From positions 51,058-115,057 of the forward strand of contig JAPLEV010000014.1 of assembly GCA_026391005.1 (NCBI GenBank): a DNA stretch of 64,000 nucleotides, written 5' to 3'. Below, piece by piece: positions 1 to 8,627 of the stretch (position 1 is the stretch's first letter; each line of letters begins with the position of its first letter). Under the pieces are notes generated by a model that saw nothing but the letters and a program-made list of their open reading frames with translations, searched no databases and was not told where the DNA came from. This DNA comes from Flavobacteriia bacterium. Its GTDB lineage: Bacteria > Bacteroidota > Bacteroidia > Flavobacteriales_D > Crocinitomicaceae. A program made the translations under genes and the position numbers.

Positions 1-16
1 TTAGAATAACGAATAT

Positions 17-730
17 TTAGCCTTCCTTCTCCTTTTTTGGCTTTTTGACTTTTAATTTTGTTCTTCCCTTGTCAATACTATATCTTTTTTTACTAAATTC
101 CGACTTCTGCGAAGCTAAGGTTTCAAAGCGAAAAACTAAACCCACGCTATGTTGCATATAATTAGACTTACCCATAAATGGACTCGTCAATCCAAATTTT
201 CCGCCCGATTGCAATTGCAATCCAATTACTTTTGAAAACCAAAAATTACACCCTAACATTACATTAAGAGTTGGGGTTGTTGGGGCCACCAACGCATCAT
301 CGCGATTTCGAATACTTAATCCCAATCCAGCAGAAACAAAAGGATCAATCGTTCCTGACTTTAATAATTTATAAAATGAATATTTCAAATTAACATCTGT
401 CGCAAAAAAGATTCCGGTTTTTCCTAATTGCCCGTTCAATAATTTATTGGCATTGTATTGATTAAACGCAGTTGAAAGTTCACAACTCCAGCCATTGTAC
501 AAATATCTATCAACAAAAAATCGTGATGGATAAGCGTTATAGTGCCAATTTTCTGGAGAGTAAAATGCGCCTGCATTCCCATCATCATCTAAGGCATTCC
601 AACCCAAACCAAACATCCATTTGTACGTATTTCCTTCAGTAACTTTTTTGACCGGTTGAGCCTTAAATTGGGCAACTATTAGTAAACACAAAATAGCGCA
701 ATAGATTTTTAAACTAATTGTTTTTTTCAT
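17..730 (-). CDS. Outer-membrane beta-barrel protein (porin/OprF-like N-terminal barrel family)
   Basis: The 237-residue protein starts with a signal peptide (about residues 1-24, ending FKA before QPVKK). It continues with alternating aromatic/hydrophobic strands typical of an 8-stranded outer-membrane barrel, such as a central GLGLSIRN strand and GLVFRFE near the end. The C-terminal ~25 residues are strongly basic (KVKKPKKEKEG) and lack an OmpA peptidoglycan-binding domain. Flavobacterial relatives are usually annotated as porin family or outer-membrane beta-barrel protein; no substrate can be inferred. A TAATTTTG -7 box ends only 5 nt before the ATG, so the mRNA may be almost leaderless. 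It is transcribed divergently from the gene at 885. Confidence 0.75.
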   Translation of the reverse strand: MKKTISLKIYCAILCLLIVAQFKAQPVKKVTEGNTYKWMFGLGWNALDDDGNAGAFYSPENWHYNAYPSRFFVDRYLYNGWSCELSTAFNQYNANKLLNGQLGKTGIFFATDVNLKYSFYKLLKSGTIDPFVSAGLGLSIRNRDDALVAPTTPTLNVMLGCNFWFSKVIGLQLQSGGKFGLTSPFMGKSNYMQHSVGLVFRFETLASQKSEFSKKRYSIDKGRTKLKVKKPKKEKEG

Positions 731-735
731 AAGTA

Positions 736-743
736 CAAAATTA
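736..743 (-). promoter_or_regulatory. -7 promoter box (TAATTTTG) of the barrel gene
   Basis: This matches the Bacteroidota -7 consensus TAnnTTTG. The last G lies 5 nt from the start codon at 730. No good -33 TTG is seen at the expected distance, so the call rests on the -7 box and its position. Confidence 0.45.
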
Positions 744-872
744 ATTAAAATAGTAATTCATAATGGAAATAAATTTTCAATTAATTATTTAAAAATATTG
801 GAAATAGGTTAATTATAATTTGAGAATAAATTATTAACCAAATGGTTACAGAAAATAGCTAAATTAAATCAC

Positions 873-880
873 TATTTTTG
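873..880 (+). promoter_or_regulatory. -7 promoter box (TATTTTTG) of the IPExxxVDY-pyk operon
   Basis: TATTTTTG fits TAnnTTTG and ends 4 nt before the GTG start at 885. Transcription would therefore begin at or next to the start codon, giving a leaderless or nearly leaderless message. Confidence 0.45.
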
Positions 881-884
881 TGGG

Positions 885-1322
885 GTGATAAAAAAAGTAA
901 AAAAATATTTTTTAGAAGAAGAAAAGGCCAAACCCTTTGATTTTATTGGTATTTGCACTACCCATAACGATTTTAGATTAGCATGGCAACTCAATGCACG
1001 ATTTAATATTTTTCTCGAAAAGAACACTAAAAATATTGAAATTCCAAATAAAAAAACGGGTTTGCTTTCCTCATTTAATTTTTATTCTTTCTATCACCCT
1101 CAAGATTTGATTTCTTATTATTTGATTCGTAATAAACAAGAAGGATGCTTATTACTTGCTGAGAAGCCAAGTATTGATTATTTTTTAATTATGCAAGATA
1201 ATTATGTTATCAACGAAATCGAAATGATTGAGAATTTGCGCAAAATGGATTGCATTATCGCTGTCTTTAATTTTTCAAGTAAAGAATTTCAGATGTCAGA
1301 ATATTTAATTTTCGAAAAGTAA
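885..1322 (+). CDS. IPExxxVDY family protein
   Basis: This 145-residue protein belongs to the small Bacteroidota family named after an IPExxxVDY-like motif; here the motif reads EKPSIDYF (residues 93-100). The family has no known enzymatic role and is characteristically encoded directly upstream of pyruvate kinase, as here: its stop is 3 bp before the pyk ATG, so the two are almost certainly co-transcribed. The start codon is GTG; no other initiator occurs near the N-terminus. The function is unknown, and the conserved linkage suggests a role tied to pyruvate kinase or its expression. Confidence 0.85.
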   Translation: MIKKVKKYFLEEEKAKPFDFIGICTTHNDFRLAWQLNARFNIFLEKNTKNIEIPNKKTGLLSSFNFYSFYHPQDLISYYLIRNKQEGCLLLAEKPSIDYFLIMQDNYVINEIEMIENLRKMDCIIAVFNFSSKEFQMSEYLIFEK

Positions 1323-1325
1323 AAT

Positions 1326-2744
1326 ATGAAAAAAACAAAAATAGTTGCCACGCTAGGGCCCGCATCGTCCAGTAAAGAGGTGTTAAAAGAAATGATGTTG
1401 GAAGGATTAAATGTTTGCCGATTAAATTTTTCACATGGGGCGTATGACGACCATGCTAATTCCATTAAAATTATCCGAGAGTTAAACGACGAGTTGGGAT
1501 TAAACGTGGCGATTTTGGCAGATTTACAAGGGCCCAAAATCAGAACCAATGAAATGGAAGCAAACGGAGTCCTTTTGGAAGTTGGAAAGGAAATAAAGAT
1601 AATCACCGATAAAGTGGTAGGGAACGCCGTAAGATTCTCGATTAACTACCAAAAACTACCTCAAGATGTTTCTCCGGGAGAGAAAATCTTATTGGACGAT
1701 GGGAAGATCATGCTGGAGGTAATCACCACTAATGGAAAAACAGAAATTACGTGTAAAATTATTCAAGGTGGCATCTTGTCTTCAAAAAAAGGCGTTAATT
1801 TCCCTAACACCAAAATTTCATTGCCGTCCTTAACAGAGAAAGATCAACTAGACTTAGAATTCGCACTCGACCACGAAGTAGATTGGATCGGCTTGTCTTT
1901 TGTTCGTTCTGCAAGAGACATTATTGAATTAAAACACAGAATTGCAGCTCGTGGCGCAAAAGCAAAAGTGATTGCAAAAATAGAAAAGCCAGAGGCCCTT
2001 GAAAACATTGATGACATCATAAAAGAAAGCGATGGATTAATGGTGGCACGAGGAGATTTAGGAGTCGAAATTCCTTATCAAAATGTTCCATTGATTCAAA
2101 AAATGCTCATCTCGAAATGTGTACGTAAAGCGAAACCTGTTATTGTTGCCACCCAAATGATGGAATCAATGATTACCAATATGACACCTTCCAGAGCAGA
2201 GGTAAATGATGTCGCTAATGCTGTTCTAGATGGCACGGATGCCGTGATGCTATCCGGAGAAACTTCTGTAGGAAAATATCCGGTGGAAGTTATTCGTACA
2301 ATGTCAAATATTATTAAGGAAATGGAAACCCATGAGGGCATTTACAATAAAGAGGAGCTTCCAGAGCGCAATCAAGAGCGATTTATTTCGGATTCGATTT
2401 GTTTTAATGCTTGTCGCTTAAGTCAACGCGTTGAGGCAAAAGCAATTATTACGATGTCTTTTTCTGGTTATACGGCCTATAAAATTGCGTCACAACGGCC
2501 AAATGCGGCGATTTTTATTTTCACAAGCAATCGCAGTATACTAACACAATTAAATTTATTGTGGGGGGTTAGAGCTTTTTATTACAACAAGCACATCTCA
2601 ACCGACCATACTATTGCAGATATAAAATACTTAATGAAAAACGAGGGCTATCTGAATCAAGGCGATTTAGTGATTAATATTGCCTCTATTCCAATTGAAG
2701 ATTTAGGGGGTTCAAATATGCTCAAATTAAGTTATGTTGATTAA
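1326..2744 (+). CDS. pyk: Pyruvate kinase
   Basis: Catalyses the last step of glycolysis, phosphoenolpyruvate + ADP to pyruvate + ATP, in the cytoplasm. At 472 residues it is the standard single-polypeptide length. Visible hallmarks are the RLNFSH substrate-site loop (32-37), the IEKPEAL segment with the catalytic lysine region (219-225), the MVARGDLGVE signature (239-248) and the downstream ATQMMESM helix. The C-terminal regulatory-type domain is complete. It is the second gene of a two-gene operon with the IPExxxVDY gene. The 198-bp gap after the stop holds the gcvP promoter. Confidence 0.97.
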   Translation: MKKTKIVATLGPASSSKEVLKEMMLEGLNVCRLNFSHGAYDDHANSIKIIRELNDELGLNVAILADLQGPKIRTNEMEANGVLLEVGKEIKIITDKVVGNAVRFSINYQKLPQDVSPGEKILLDDGKIMLEVITTNGKTEITCKIIQGGILSSKKGVNFPNTKISLPSLTEKDQLDLEFALDHEVDWIGLSFVRSARDIIELKHRIAARGAKAKVIAKIEKPEALENIDDIIKESDGLMVARGDLGVEIPYQNVPLIQKMLISKCVRKAKPVIVATQMMESMITNMTPSRAEVNDVANAVLDGTDAVMLSGETSVGKYPVEVIRTMSNIIKEMETHEGIYNKEELPERNQERFISDSICFNACRLSQRVEAKAIITMSFSGYTAYKIASQRPNAAIFIFTSNRSILTQLNLLWGVRAFYYNKHISTDHTIADIKYLMKNEGYLNQGDLVINIASIPIEDLGGSNMLKLSYVD

Positions 2745-2887
2745 AAATCTTTAACTCCTATGGGGTTATGTAATATATTTGTGGTATAATTAAGAACTGT
2801 CAATTTAAAAATTATTGCCTTATATAAAAAAAATAGTGATCAATTTTAGCTTGTTATAAACACTTTGTAAAGCGACTTGTTTATCAG

Positions 2888-2917
2888 TTGTTCATTCATT
2901 TATAGAACGTATATTTG
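2888..2917 (+). promoter_or_regulatory. gcvP promoter (TTG-N19-TATATTTG)
   Basis: A near-ideal Bacteroidota promoter: -33 TTG at 2888-2890, 19-bp spacer, -7 TATATTTG at 2910-2917. It predicts a transcript start around 2922 and a leader of about 20 nt before the ATG at 2943. This decides the gcvP start, because the longer reading frame beginning at 2877 would start inside the promoter. A second TATATTTG at 2774-2781 may be an upstream promoter. Confidence 0.7.
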
Positions 2918-2942
2918 TTGCCTAAAAAAAATTAATTTTTTC

Positions 2943-5804
2943 ATGATAAACTCATTTTCAAACCGTCACATTGGACCTAACGAGATCGAAAAGTCTGAGA
3001 TGCTCAAATCAATTGGAGTTTCTAGCATCGCGTCCTTAATTGATAAAACGATCCCTGCTAACATTCGTTTAAACAGCGAATTAGACATCGCAAACGCGAT
3101 GAGTGAAGCTGAATATTTAAAGCACATCACCGAATTAGGGAATAAAAATAACGTATTAAAGTCATTCATTGGATTGGGTTACTATGAAACGATTGTTCCT
3201 TCAGTTATCTTAAGAAATGTATTAGAAAATCCAGGGTGGTACACCGCTTATACGCCATATCAAGCAGAAATTTCTCAGGGACGTTTAGAAGCACTTTTGA
3301 ATTTCCAAACGATGGTGATGGATTTGACCGGTATGGAAATAGCTAATGCATCGTTACTTGACGAAGCTACATCTGCCGCTGAAGCGATGATTATGATGTA
3401 CAATTCCCGCTCAAGAAGTGATATTAGTGCCGGAAAAAAGACCTTTTTTATATCCGAGGATTGTTTCCCTCAAACGATTGAAGTTGTACAAGGAAGAGCG
3501 ATCAATTTAGGTATAGAGCTTATTGTTGGTGATGAGTCTACTTACCAATCAAGTGAAAATTGTTTCGGTGCACTTATACAATATCCAACTGCAAAGGGAG
3601 AAATTAAAAATATTGAACCATTAATTTCAACTTGGAAAGAAAATGGGATACAGGTTGCTGTAGCAACGGATTTATTGGCACTTGCCCTATTGAAAGCACC
3701 CGGCGAAATGGGTGCAGATGTGGTGTTTGGGTCGTCACAGCGATTTGGTGTTCCCATGGGATTTGGTGGGCCTCATGCTGCTTTCTTTACCACGAGAGAT
3801 TCTTACAAACGAACAATGCCAGGAAGAATTATTGGTGTCTCAAAAGATGCGGATGATAATTTAGCGTTGCGCATGGCCTTACAAACTAGGGAACAGCATA
3901 TCAAACGCGATAAAGCGACCTCTAACATTTGTACTGCCCAAGCCTTATTGGCTGTTATGGCAAGTATGTATGCCGTGTACCACGGACCCGCAGGAATTAA
4001 AGAAATTGCTCAAAACGTCAACGACCTTGCCAGCTTAACAGCCAAAGGATTAAGAAACTTAGGATTCTCCTTGCAAACGGATTCGTTTTTTGACACGATT
4101 TGTGTTCATGGAATAGACACTGAAAAATTAAAGACCTTGTCCGAAAGTAATGGTATGAATTTTAATTATTTCGGAACTGATTCGGTAAGCCTAAGTTTTG
4201 GAGAACCTCACACAACAAATGATGTTCAGAAAATTTTGTCCGTTTTTGCGGAATTAAAAGGTGTTTCAGCACCACAATTAGGAGAAAGAACAAACAGCAT
4301 TCCAACGAATAACGCCCGTGTTTCAGCGATATTAAGTCATCCAGTATTCAGCCAGCATCACTCTGAATCAAAAATGATGCGTTATTTGAAACGCCTTGAA
4401 AACAAAGATTTATCATTGGTTCACAGCATGATCGCATTAGGATCTTGCACGATGAAACTTAATGCTGCGTCTGAATTAATTCCAATTACCAACTCGCAAT
4501 TTTGCAATATGCATCCATTTGCACCAAAAGAACAAGCAAGTGGATACTATGAAATGCTTCATCAATTAGAAAAAGATCTATGTGCTTGTACTGGATTTGC
4601 CGCTGTTTCCTTGCAGCCAAATTCTGGTGCACAAGGAGAGTATGCTGGCCTAATGGTCATAAAAGCTTTTCATGAGGCGAATGGGGATTTACAACGCAAG
4701 AAAATAATAATCCCTTCTTCTGCGCATGGCACCAATCCTGCGTCTGCTGTAATGGCTGGTTTCGAAGTAATCGTGACGGGATGTGATGAAGACGGCAACA
4801 TTAACATTGATGAATTAGAACGCGTTGCTACAGAAAATAAAGATATACTTGCTGGATTAATGGTTACCTATCCATCTACACATGGTGTATTTGAAGAGGG
4901 AATTCAAGTAATCACAAAGATTATTCATGACAATGGCGGCCAGGTTTATATGGATGGTGCCAATATGAATGCTCAAGTTGGGTTAACAAATCCAGGAAAT
5001 ATTGGAGCGGATGTTTGTCATCTTAACCTGCATAAAACTTTTGCCATTCCTCATGGTGGTGGTGGCCCAGGGATGGGACCTATCGGAGTTGCGGCTCACT
5101 TAGCGCCTTTTTTACCAGGAAATCCATTAATTAAAATGGGTGGTGAAAAAGCAATTCATGCTATTTCAGCTGCTCCTTTTGGAAGCGCACTTATTCTACT
5201 AATTTCATACGGATACATCAAAATGTTAGGCGCAATAGGCCTAAGAGAAGCTACAGAAATAGCCATTTTAAATGCAAATTATATTGCGGCAAAGCTTAAA
5301 GGACATTACGATGTTTTGTATACTGGGAAAAATGGCATGGTTGCACACGAGATGATTTTGGATTGCCGCGCTTTCAAACAAACTGCTGAAGTGGAAGTCG
5401 CTGATATGGCAAAACGATTAATCGATTTTAATTTCCATGCACCAACTGTTTCGTTTCCTGTAGCGGGTACCTTGATGATTGAGCCAACAGAATCTGAGGA
5501 CAAGGAAGAGTTGGATCGTTTTATTTCTGCCATGATTAAAATTAGGGAAGAAATAAAAGAAATCGAAAATGGCACTGCCGACAAAGCGAATAATTTACTT
5601 AAAAACGCTCCTCACACGGCCGATTGCATTATCAATAAAAATTGGGATTATCCATACACGCCACAAGAAGCCGTATATCCATTGCCTTATTTAAAAGATT
5701 GGAAGTATTGGGTGCCTGTTCGACGAGTAGACAATGCTTTTGGCGATCGGAATTTGATCTGTTCGTGCCCAAGCGTGGAGAGTTACCAAACAGAAAACGC
5801 ATGA
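2943..5804 (+). CDS. gcvP: Glycine dehydrogenase (decarboxylating), P-protein of the glycine cleavage system
   Basis: The PLP-dependent P-protein decarboxylates glycine and transfers the aminomethyl group to the lipoylated H-protein. From the ATG at 2943 the product is 953 residues, the usual length of the fused (non-split) bacterial form; the open frame extends to 2877, but those 22 codons contain the promoter. The N-terminus shows the typical FSNRHIGP. The PLP-lysine region reads NLHKTFAIPHGGGGPGMGP with the Schiff-base lysine near residue 698. Other glycine-cleavage genes (gcvT, gcvH) are not in the window. The stop codon overlaps the next start (ATGA at 5801-5804), so bshB1 is translationally coupled to it. 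Confidence 0.97.
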   Translation: MINSFSNRHIGPNEIEKSEMLKSIGVSSIASLIDKTIPANIRLNSELDIANAMSEAEYLKHITELGNKNNVLKSFIGLGYYETIVPSVILRNVLENPGWYTAYTPYQAEISQGRLEALLNFQTMVMDLTGMEIANASLLDEATSAAEAMIMMYNSRSRSDISAGKKTFFISEDCFPQTIEVVQGRAINLGIELIVGDESTYQSSENCFGALIQYPTAKGEIKNIEPLISTWKENGIQVAVATDLLALALLKAPGEMGADVVFGSSQRFGVPMGFGGPHAAFFTTRDSYKRTMPGRIIGVSKDADDNLALRMALQTREQHIKRDKATSNICTAQALLAVMASMYAVYHGPAGIKEIAQNVNDLASLTAKGLRNLGFSLQTDSFFDTICVHGIDTEKLKTLSESNGMNFNYFGTDSVSLSFGEPHTTNDVQKILSVFAELKGVSAPQLGERTNSIPTNNARVSAILSHPVFSQHHSESKMMRYLKRLENKDLSLVHSMIALGSCTMKLNAASELIPITNSQFCNMHPFAPKEQASGYYEMLHQLEKDLCACTGFAAVSLQPNSGAQGEYAGLMVIKAFHEANGDLQRKKIIIPSSAHGTNPASAVMAGFEVIVTGCDEDGNINIDELERVATENKDILAGLMVTYPSTHGVFEEGIQVITKIIHDNGGQVYMDGANMNAQVGLTNPGNIGADVCHLNLHKTFAIPHGGGGPGMGPIGVAAHLAPFLPGNPLIKMGGEKAIHAISAAPFGSALILLISYGYIKMLGAIGLREATEIAILNANYIAAKLKGHYDVLYTGKNGMVAHEMILDCRAFKQTAEVEVADMAKRLIDFNFHAPTVSFPVAGTLMIEPTESEDKEELDRFISAMIKIREEIKEIENGTADKANNLLKNAPHTADCIINKNWDYPYTPQEAVYPLPYLKDWKYWVPVRRVDNAFGDRNLICSCPSVESYQTENA

Positions 5805-6517
5805 AATTAGATATCCTTGCTTTTGCTGCGCACCCAGACGACGTTGAAATTTCATGCGGTGGGACACTGATCAAGTATCAGCAAATGGGAAAGAAAATCG
5901 GCATAGTTGATTTAACACAAGGGGAATTAGGGACACGCGGAAGCAAAGAAAAAAGACGAGAGGAAGCAGCGAATTCTTCTATTTCACTTGGCTTGTCGGT
6001 AAGAAAGAATTTAGAATTAAAAGACGGATTCTTTTCGAATGATGAAGCAAGCATGCTAAAAATAATCACTGAAATTCGACGGTTTAGACCGGAAATTGTG
6101 TTGGCTAATTCATTGGAAGACCGACATCCGGATCATGGGAAAGCGGCGAAACTAGTTGCGGATGCCTGCTTCCTTGCTGGCTTAAGCAAAATAGAAACGA
6201 TGGATAATAATGAAAAACAAGCGCATTATCGACCTCGTTTACTTCTTCATTACATTCAAGATTATTACATCGAACCAGCTATTGTATTGGATGTAACTCC
6301 ATTTTATGAGCAAAAGATTGAGGCAATTAAATGTTATTCCTCCCAATTTTTTGACCCTAATTCAACAGAACCAGGAACCCCCATATCAGGTGAGGATTTT
6401 TTTGAATTTTTAAAAGGAAGAATGATGACGCTTGGACGTCCTATCGGAGCAAAATATGCAGAAGGATTTTCAAAAAGTCGTTTGTTGGGGGTTAATGACC
6501 TTTTCGAATTGAGCTAG
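5801..6517 (+). CDS. bshB1: Bacillithiol biosynthesis deacetylase BshB1
   Basis: A zinc-dependent LmbE/PIG-L family N-deacetylase that converts GlcNAc-malate to GlcN-malate in the synthesis of bacillithiol, a low-molecular-weight thiol found in Firmicutes and many Bacteroidota. The 238-residue product begins at the ATG overlapping the gcvP stop; the frame is open further upstream, but that part is the gcvP shadow. The zinc-site motif AAHPDDVE is at residues 9-16, with GGT shortly after, and a second histidine cluster EDRHPDHG lies mid-protein. The C-terminal GRPIGAKYAEGF segment is typical of BshB1 as opposed to other LmbE proteins. bshA and bshC are not visible nearby. Confidence 0.9.
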   Translation: MKLDILAFAAHPDDVEISCGGTLIKYQQMGKKIGIVDLTQGELGTRGSKEKRREEAANSSISLGLSVRKNLELKDGFFSNDEASMLKIITEIRRFRPEIVLANSLEDRHPDHGKAAKLVADACFLAGLSKIETMDNNEKQAHYRPRLLLHYIQDYYIEPAIVLDVTPFYEQKIEAIKCYSSQFFDPNSTEPGTPISGEDFFEFLKGRMMTLGRPIGAKYAEGFSKSRLLGVNDLFELS

Positions 6518-7249
6518 TTAATACAGCAGCAAAGCAAGCGATACCCCAACGATAATGCTTATTAATTTAAGAAAGTTAAATTTATGGTTCTCTGATGTTT
6601 CGAAGATAATTGTCGTTGAAATATGAAGAAACATCCCAATAACAACACCGAGTATCATTTGATAATTAAGTCCTAATTGTCCAGAGGTGATATACAAACC
6701 TAAAACAAATCCCAAAGGTGTCATACAAGCAAAAAGAAGTAAAACTAGCCATGCCTTCATCTTGGTAAGCGATGTGTTTAGCAACAAGGTCATTAAAGCA
6801 ATAGCAACTGGGATTTGATGGAAGACAATTCCCCAAAACAAGGAATCATTACTGCTATGATCATGACCAGACTCAATTCCCGAATAATGATTCCCCAGTG
6901 GAATACCTTCAATAATTGAATGGATTGATAAGGAAATAAATAAAGTCCAAGGAAGTGCTTGCCCTTTATGAACATGGACATGTCCGTGTTCGATACCTCC
7001 TGAGAAATATTCGAGTATTAATTGAATTAAAAAGCCAGAAAGTATATAGATGCCGACGTTAACATGGTTAGAAGCATACAATTCGGGCAAAAGATGCTCA
7101 AAAATAATAGCTAACAAAAATCCACCACTAAAAGCCAAGGCGAATTTAATGAAAGCGCTATTGTTGGTATATCGTAAAGTTGTGACAATTAGACCGCCCA
7201 GAAGAGCCGAAAAAATTAAACCAAAAAAAACAAAACCAGCACTTATCAT
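6518..7249 (-). CDS. ZIP family divalent metal transporter
   Basis: A 243-residue integral inner-membrane protein with about eight hydrophobic segments, the ZIP topology. The diagnostic metal-site helices are present: HSIIEGIPLG (110-119, TM4) and HQIPVAIAL (144-152, TM5). A histidine-rich cytoplasmic loop (HGHVHVH, ~88-94) and a second one (SGHDHS) are probable metal-binding loops. ZIP proteins move Zn2+, Fe2+ or similar cations into the cytoplasm; which metal cannot be read from sequence. Its stop abuts the bshB1 stop with zero spacing (convergent). The start overlaps the end of the methyltransferase gene by 4 bp, so the two form an operon. Confidence 0.9.
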   Translation of the reverse strand: MISAGFVFFGLIFSALLGGLIVTTLRYTNNSAFIKFALAFSGGFLLAIIFEHLLPELYASNHVNVGIYILSGFLIQLILEYFSGGIEHGHVHVHKGQALPWTLFISLSIHSIIEGIPLGNHYSGIESGHDHSSNDSLFWGIVFHQIPVAIALMTLLLNTSLTKMKAWLVLLLFACMTPLGFVLGLYITSGQLGLNYQMILGVVIGMFLHISTTIIFETSENHKFNFLKLISIIVGVSLALLLY

Positions 7250-7977
7250 TTTCGACGGGCAAATAGTATGAGACGATCTGATGTTTCGGGATCAAATGCA
7301 TCCAATTGGAAGTTGCCAAAGGTAGACAATATTTCAAAATCTTTCGCTAAAAAACGGAGAAAGTCTTCTTGTTTTAAGGCCTGCACACGTTCCGTATAAT
7401 GATGTTTTACTCCTTTATCTTCGAAGCGGATATCTTTATAAATATGCTGCCCATCATAACGGCGGGTGATCGAAAATAATATCCCATCAATCATTTTTTC
7501 CTCAGAGGGTACTAAGTGCTCAATAACTTTAATAGCGTTCATGAAATCAATAATTACTTCCCCTTTTTCATGAAGCATTTCGGTAATAGAAGTGATCATT
7601 TTTTCATTGTCCGATTGGGAATCAAAATAGCCGAAACTGGTGAATAAGTTCGCTATTAAATCAAACTTTTTGTTGGGAATTACTTCCCGCATGTCGTGCA
7701 CGTCAAAAGCCAATCCCTGGCAAGAATTCTCCTTGGCTGTTTGTATGCTATTACTTGATAAATCAACGCCCAACACTTCCATTCCCAATTTATGGAACAT
7801 CACCGCATGACGCCCTTTTCCGCAAGCTAAATCCAACACTTTACTTCCCGGCTTTAAAGAAAGGTGTGCCACTAAACGCTCAATAAACGCATTGGCCTCC
7901 ACATCATTTCTATGCTGATAAAGTATATGATAATACGAAGTATCAAACCATTCCGCGAACCATTCTGCCTTTTTCAT
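7246..7977 (-). CDS. Class I SAM-dependent methyltransferase
   Basis: A 243-residue cytoplasmic Rossmann-fold methyltransferase. SAM-binding motif I reads VLDLACGKG (47-55), followed by an acidic motif II (VLGVDLSS) and a motif resembling NLFTSFGYF. The substrate is unknown. The chosen ATG at 7977 gives the typical N-terminus; the frame extends upstream to 8040, but a TAACTTTG promoter box lies at 7983-7990, only 5 nt upstream of this ATG, ruling out the longer form. It is divergent from coaE and overlaps zip by 4 bp. Confidence 0.85.
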   Translation of the reverse strand: MKKAEWFAEWFDTSYYHILYQHRNDVEANAFIERLVAHLSLKPGSKVLDLACGKGRHAVMFHKLGMEVLGVDLSSNSIQTAKENSCQGLAFDVHDMREVIPNKKFDLIANLFTSFGYFDSQSDNEKMITSITEMLHEKGEVIIDFMNAIKVIEHLVPSEEKMIDGILFSITRRYDGQHIYKDIRFEDKGVKHHYTERVQALKQEDFLRFLAKDFEILSTFGNFQLDAFDPETSDRLILFARRK

Positions 7978-7982
7978 GGGCA

Positions 7983-7990
7983 CAAAGTTA
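7983..7990 (-). promoter_or_regulatory. -7 promoter box (TAACTTTG) of the methyltransferase-zip operon
   Basis: TAACTTTG on the minus strand matches TAnnTTTG and ends 5 nt before the ATG at 7977, implying a leader of 0-2 nt. The divergent coaE promoter (TAAATTCG at 8023-8030 on the plus strand, one mismatch) lies only about 30 bp away. Confidence 0.5.
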
Positions 7991-8033
7991 CACCTTTGGT
8001 AAAAGTAATCCACGAAACTCCGTAAATTCGTAC

Positions 8034-8627
8034 ATGACAATGAAAAAAATTGGCATTACTGGTGGAATCGGCTCGGGAAAGTCTTACGTCTCGGATATTA
8101 TTAAATCGATGGGGTTTCCCGTCTATCATTCAGACGAAAACGCCAAATCATTAATGGAAAGTAATCCAGAAATAAAGGAAGGATTACTACTTCTTTTTGG
8201 TGATTCTATTTACGAAAAGGGCGAATTAAACAAAAAGAAATTAGCGGAGCTGATTTTTGAATCCCCTGAATTACGTGAAAAGGTGAATGCCATAGTGCAT
8301 CCTATTGTGAGGGCAGATTTCGCCCAGTGGGCAAGTAATCAATCGCAAGAAATCGTCTTTAACGAGGCGGCCATTCTTTTTGAAACGGGTGCTCACACGA
8401 ATTTCGATGCAACAATTTTGGTCATTGCACCCGAGGCCATTCGCATAGATCGTGTGATGAAAAGAGAAAATTGCTCGCGAGCGTTGGTGTTAAAAAGAAT
8501 CCAATCACAATGGAGCGACGAACAAAAAAGTAGCTTAGCCAATTACCAAATTATCAACGATTCTGTTTCTCCTTTGTTAATTCAAGTAGAAAAGGTGCTA
8601 GAAAAAATCAGAACGATTAATAATTAA
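8034..8627 (+). CDS. coaE: Dephospho-CoA kinase
   Basis: Phosphorylates the ribose 3'-OH of dephospho-CoA, the final step of coenzyme A synthesis. The 197-residue product carries the P-loop GGIGSGKS (10-17) and the CoaE pattern of DATILV and a RxxKR-type lid region (RVMKRENCS) in the second half. An alternative ATG six bases downstream (8040) gives MKKIGITGG and is equally plausible. The 3' end overlaps the convergent gene at 8617 by 11 bp. Confidence 0.95.
   Translation: MTMKKIGITGGIGSGKSYVSDIIKSMGFPVYHSDENAKSLMESNPEIKEGLLLLFGDSIYEKGELNKKKLAELIFESPELREKVNAIVHPIVRADFAQWASNQSQEIVFNEAAILFETGAHTNFDATILVIAPEAIRIDRVMKRENCSRALVLKRIQSQWSDEQKSSLANYQIINDSVSPLLIQVEKVLEKIRTINN

Noticed and set aside
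2745..2775. Terminator after pyk (ACTCC/GGGGT hairpin)
   Set aside because: The stem is only 5 bp with one G-U pair and is not followed by a T-tract.
2877..2942. N-terminal extension of gcvP by 22 codons
   Set aside because: The stretch contains the TTG-N19-TATATTTG promoter, and the extension (a hydrophobic Cys-rich stretch) is foreign to the P-protein family.
5642..5800. Extension of bshB1 by 53 codons into gcvP
   Set aside because: It is an out-of-frame shadow of the gcvP C-terminus; the ATGA overlap at 5801 gives a full-length BshB1.
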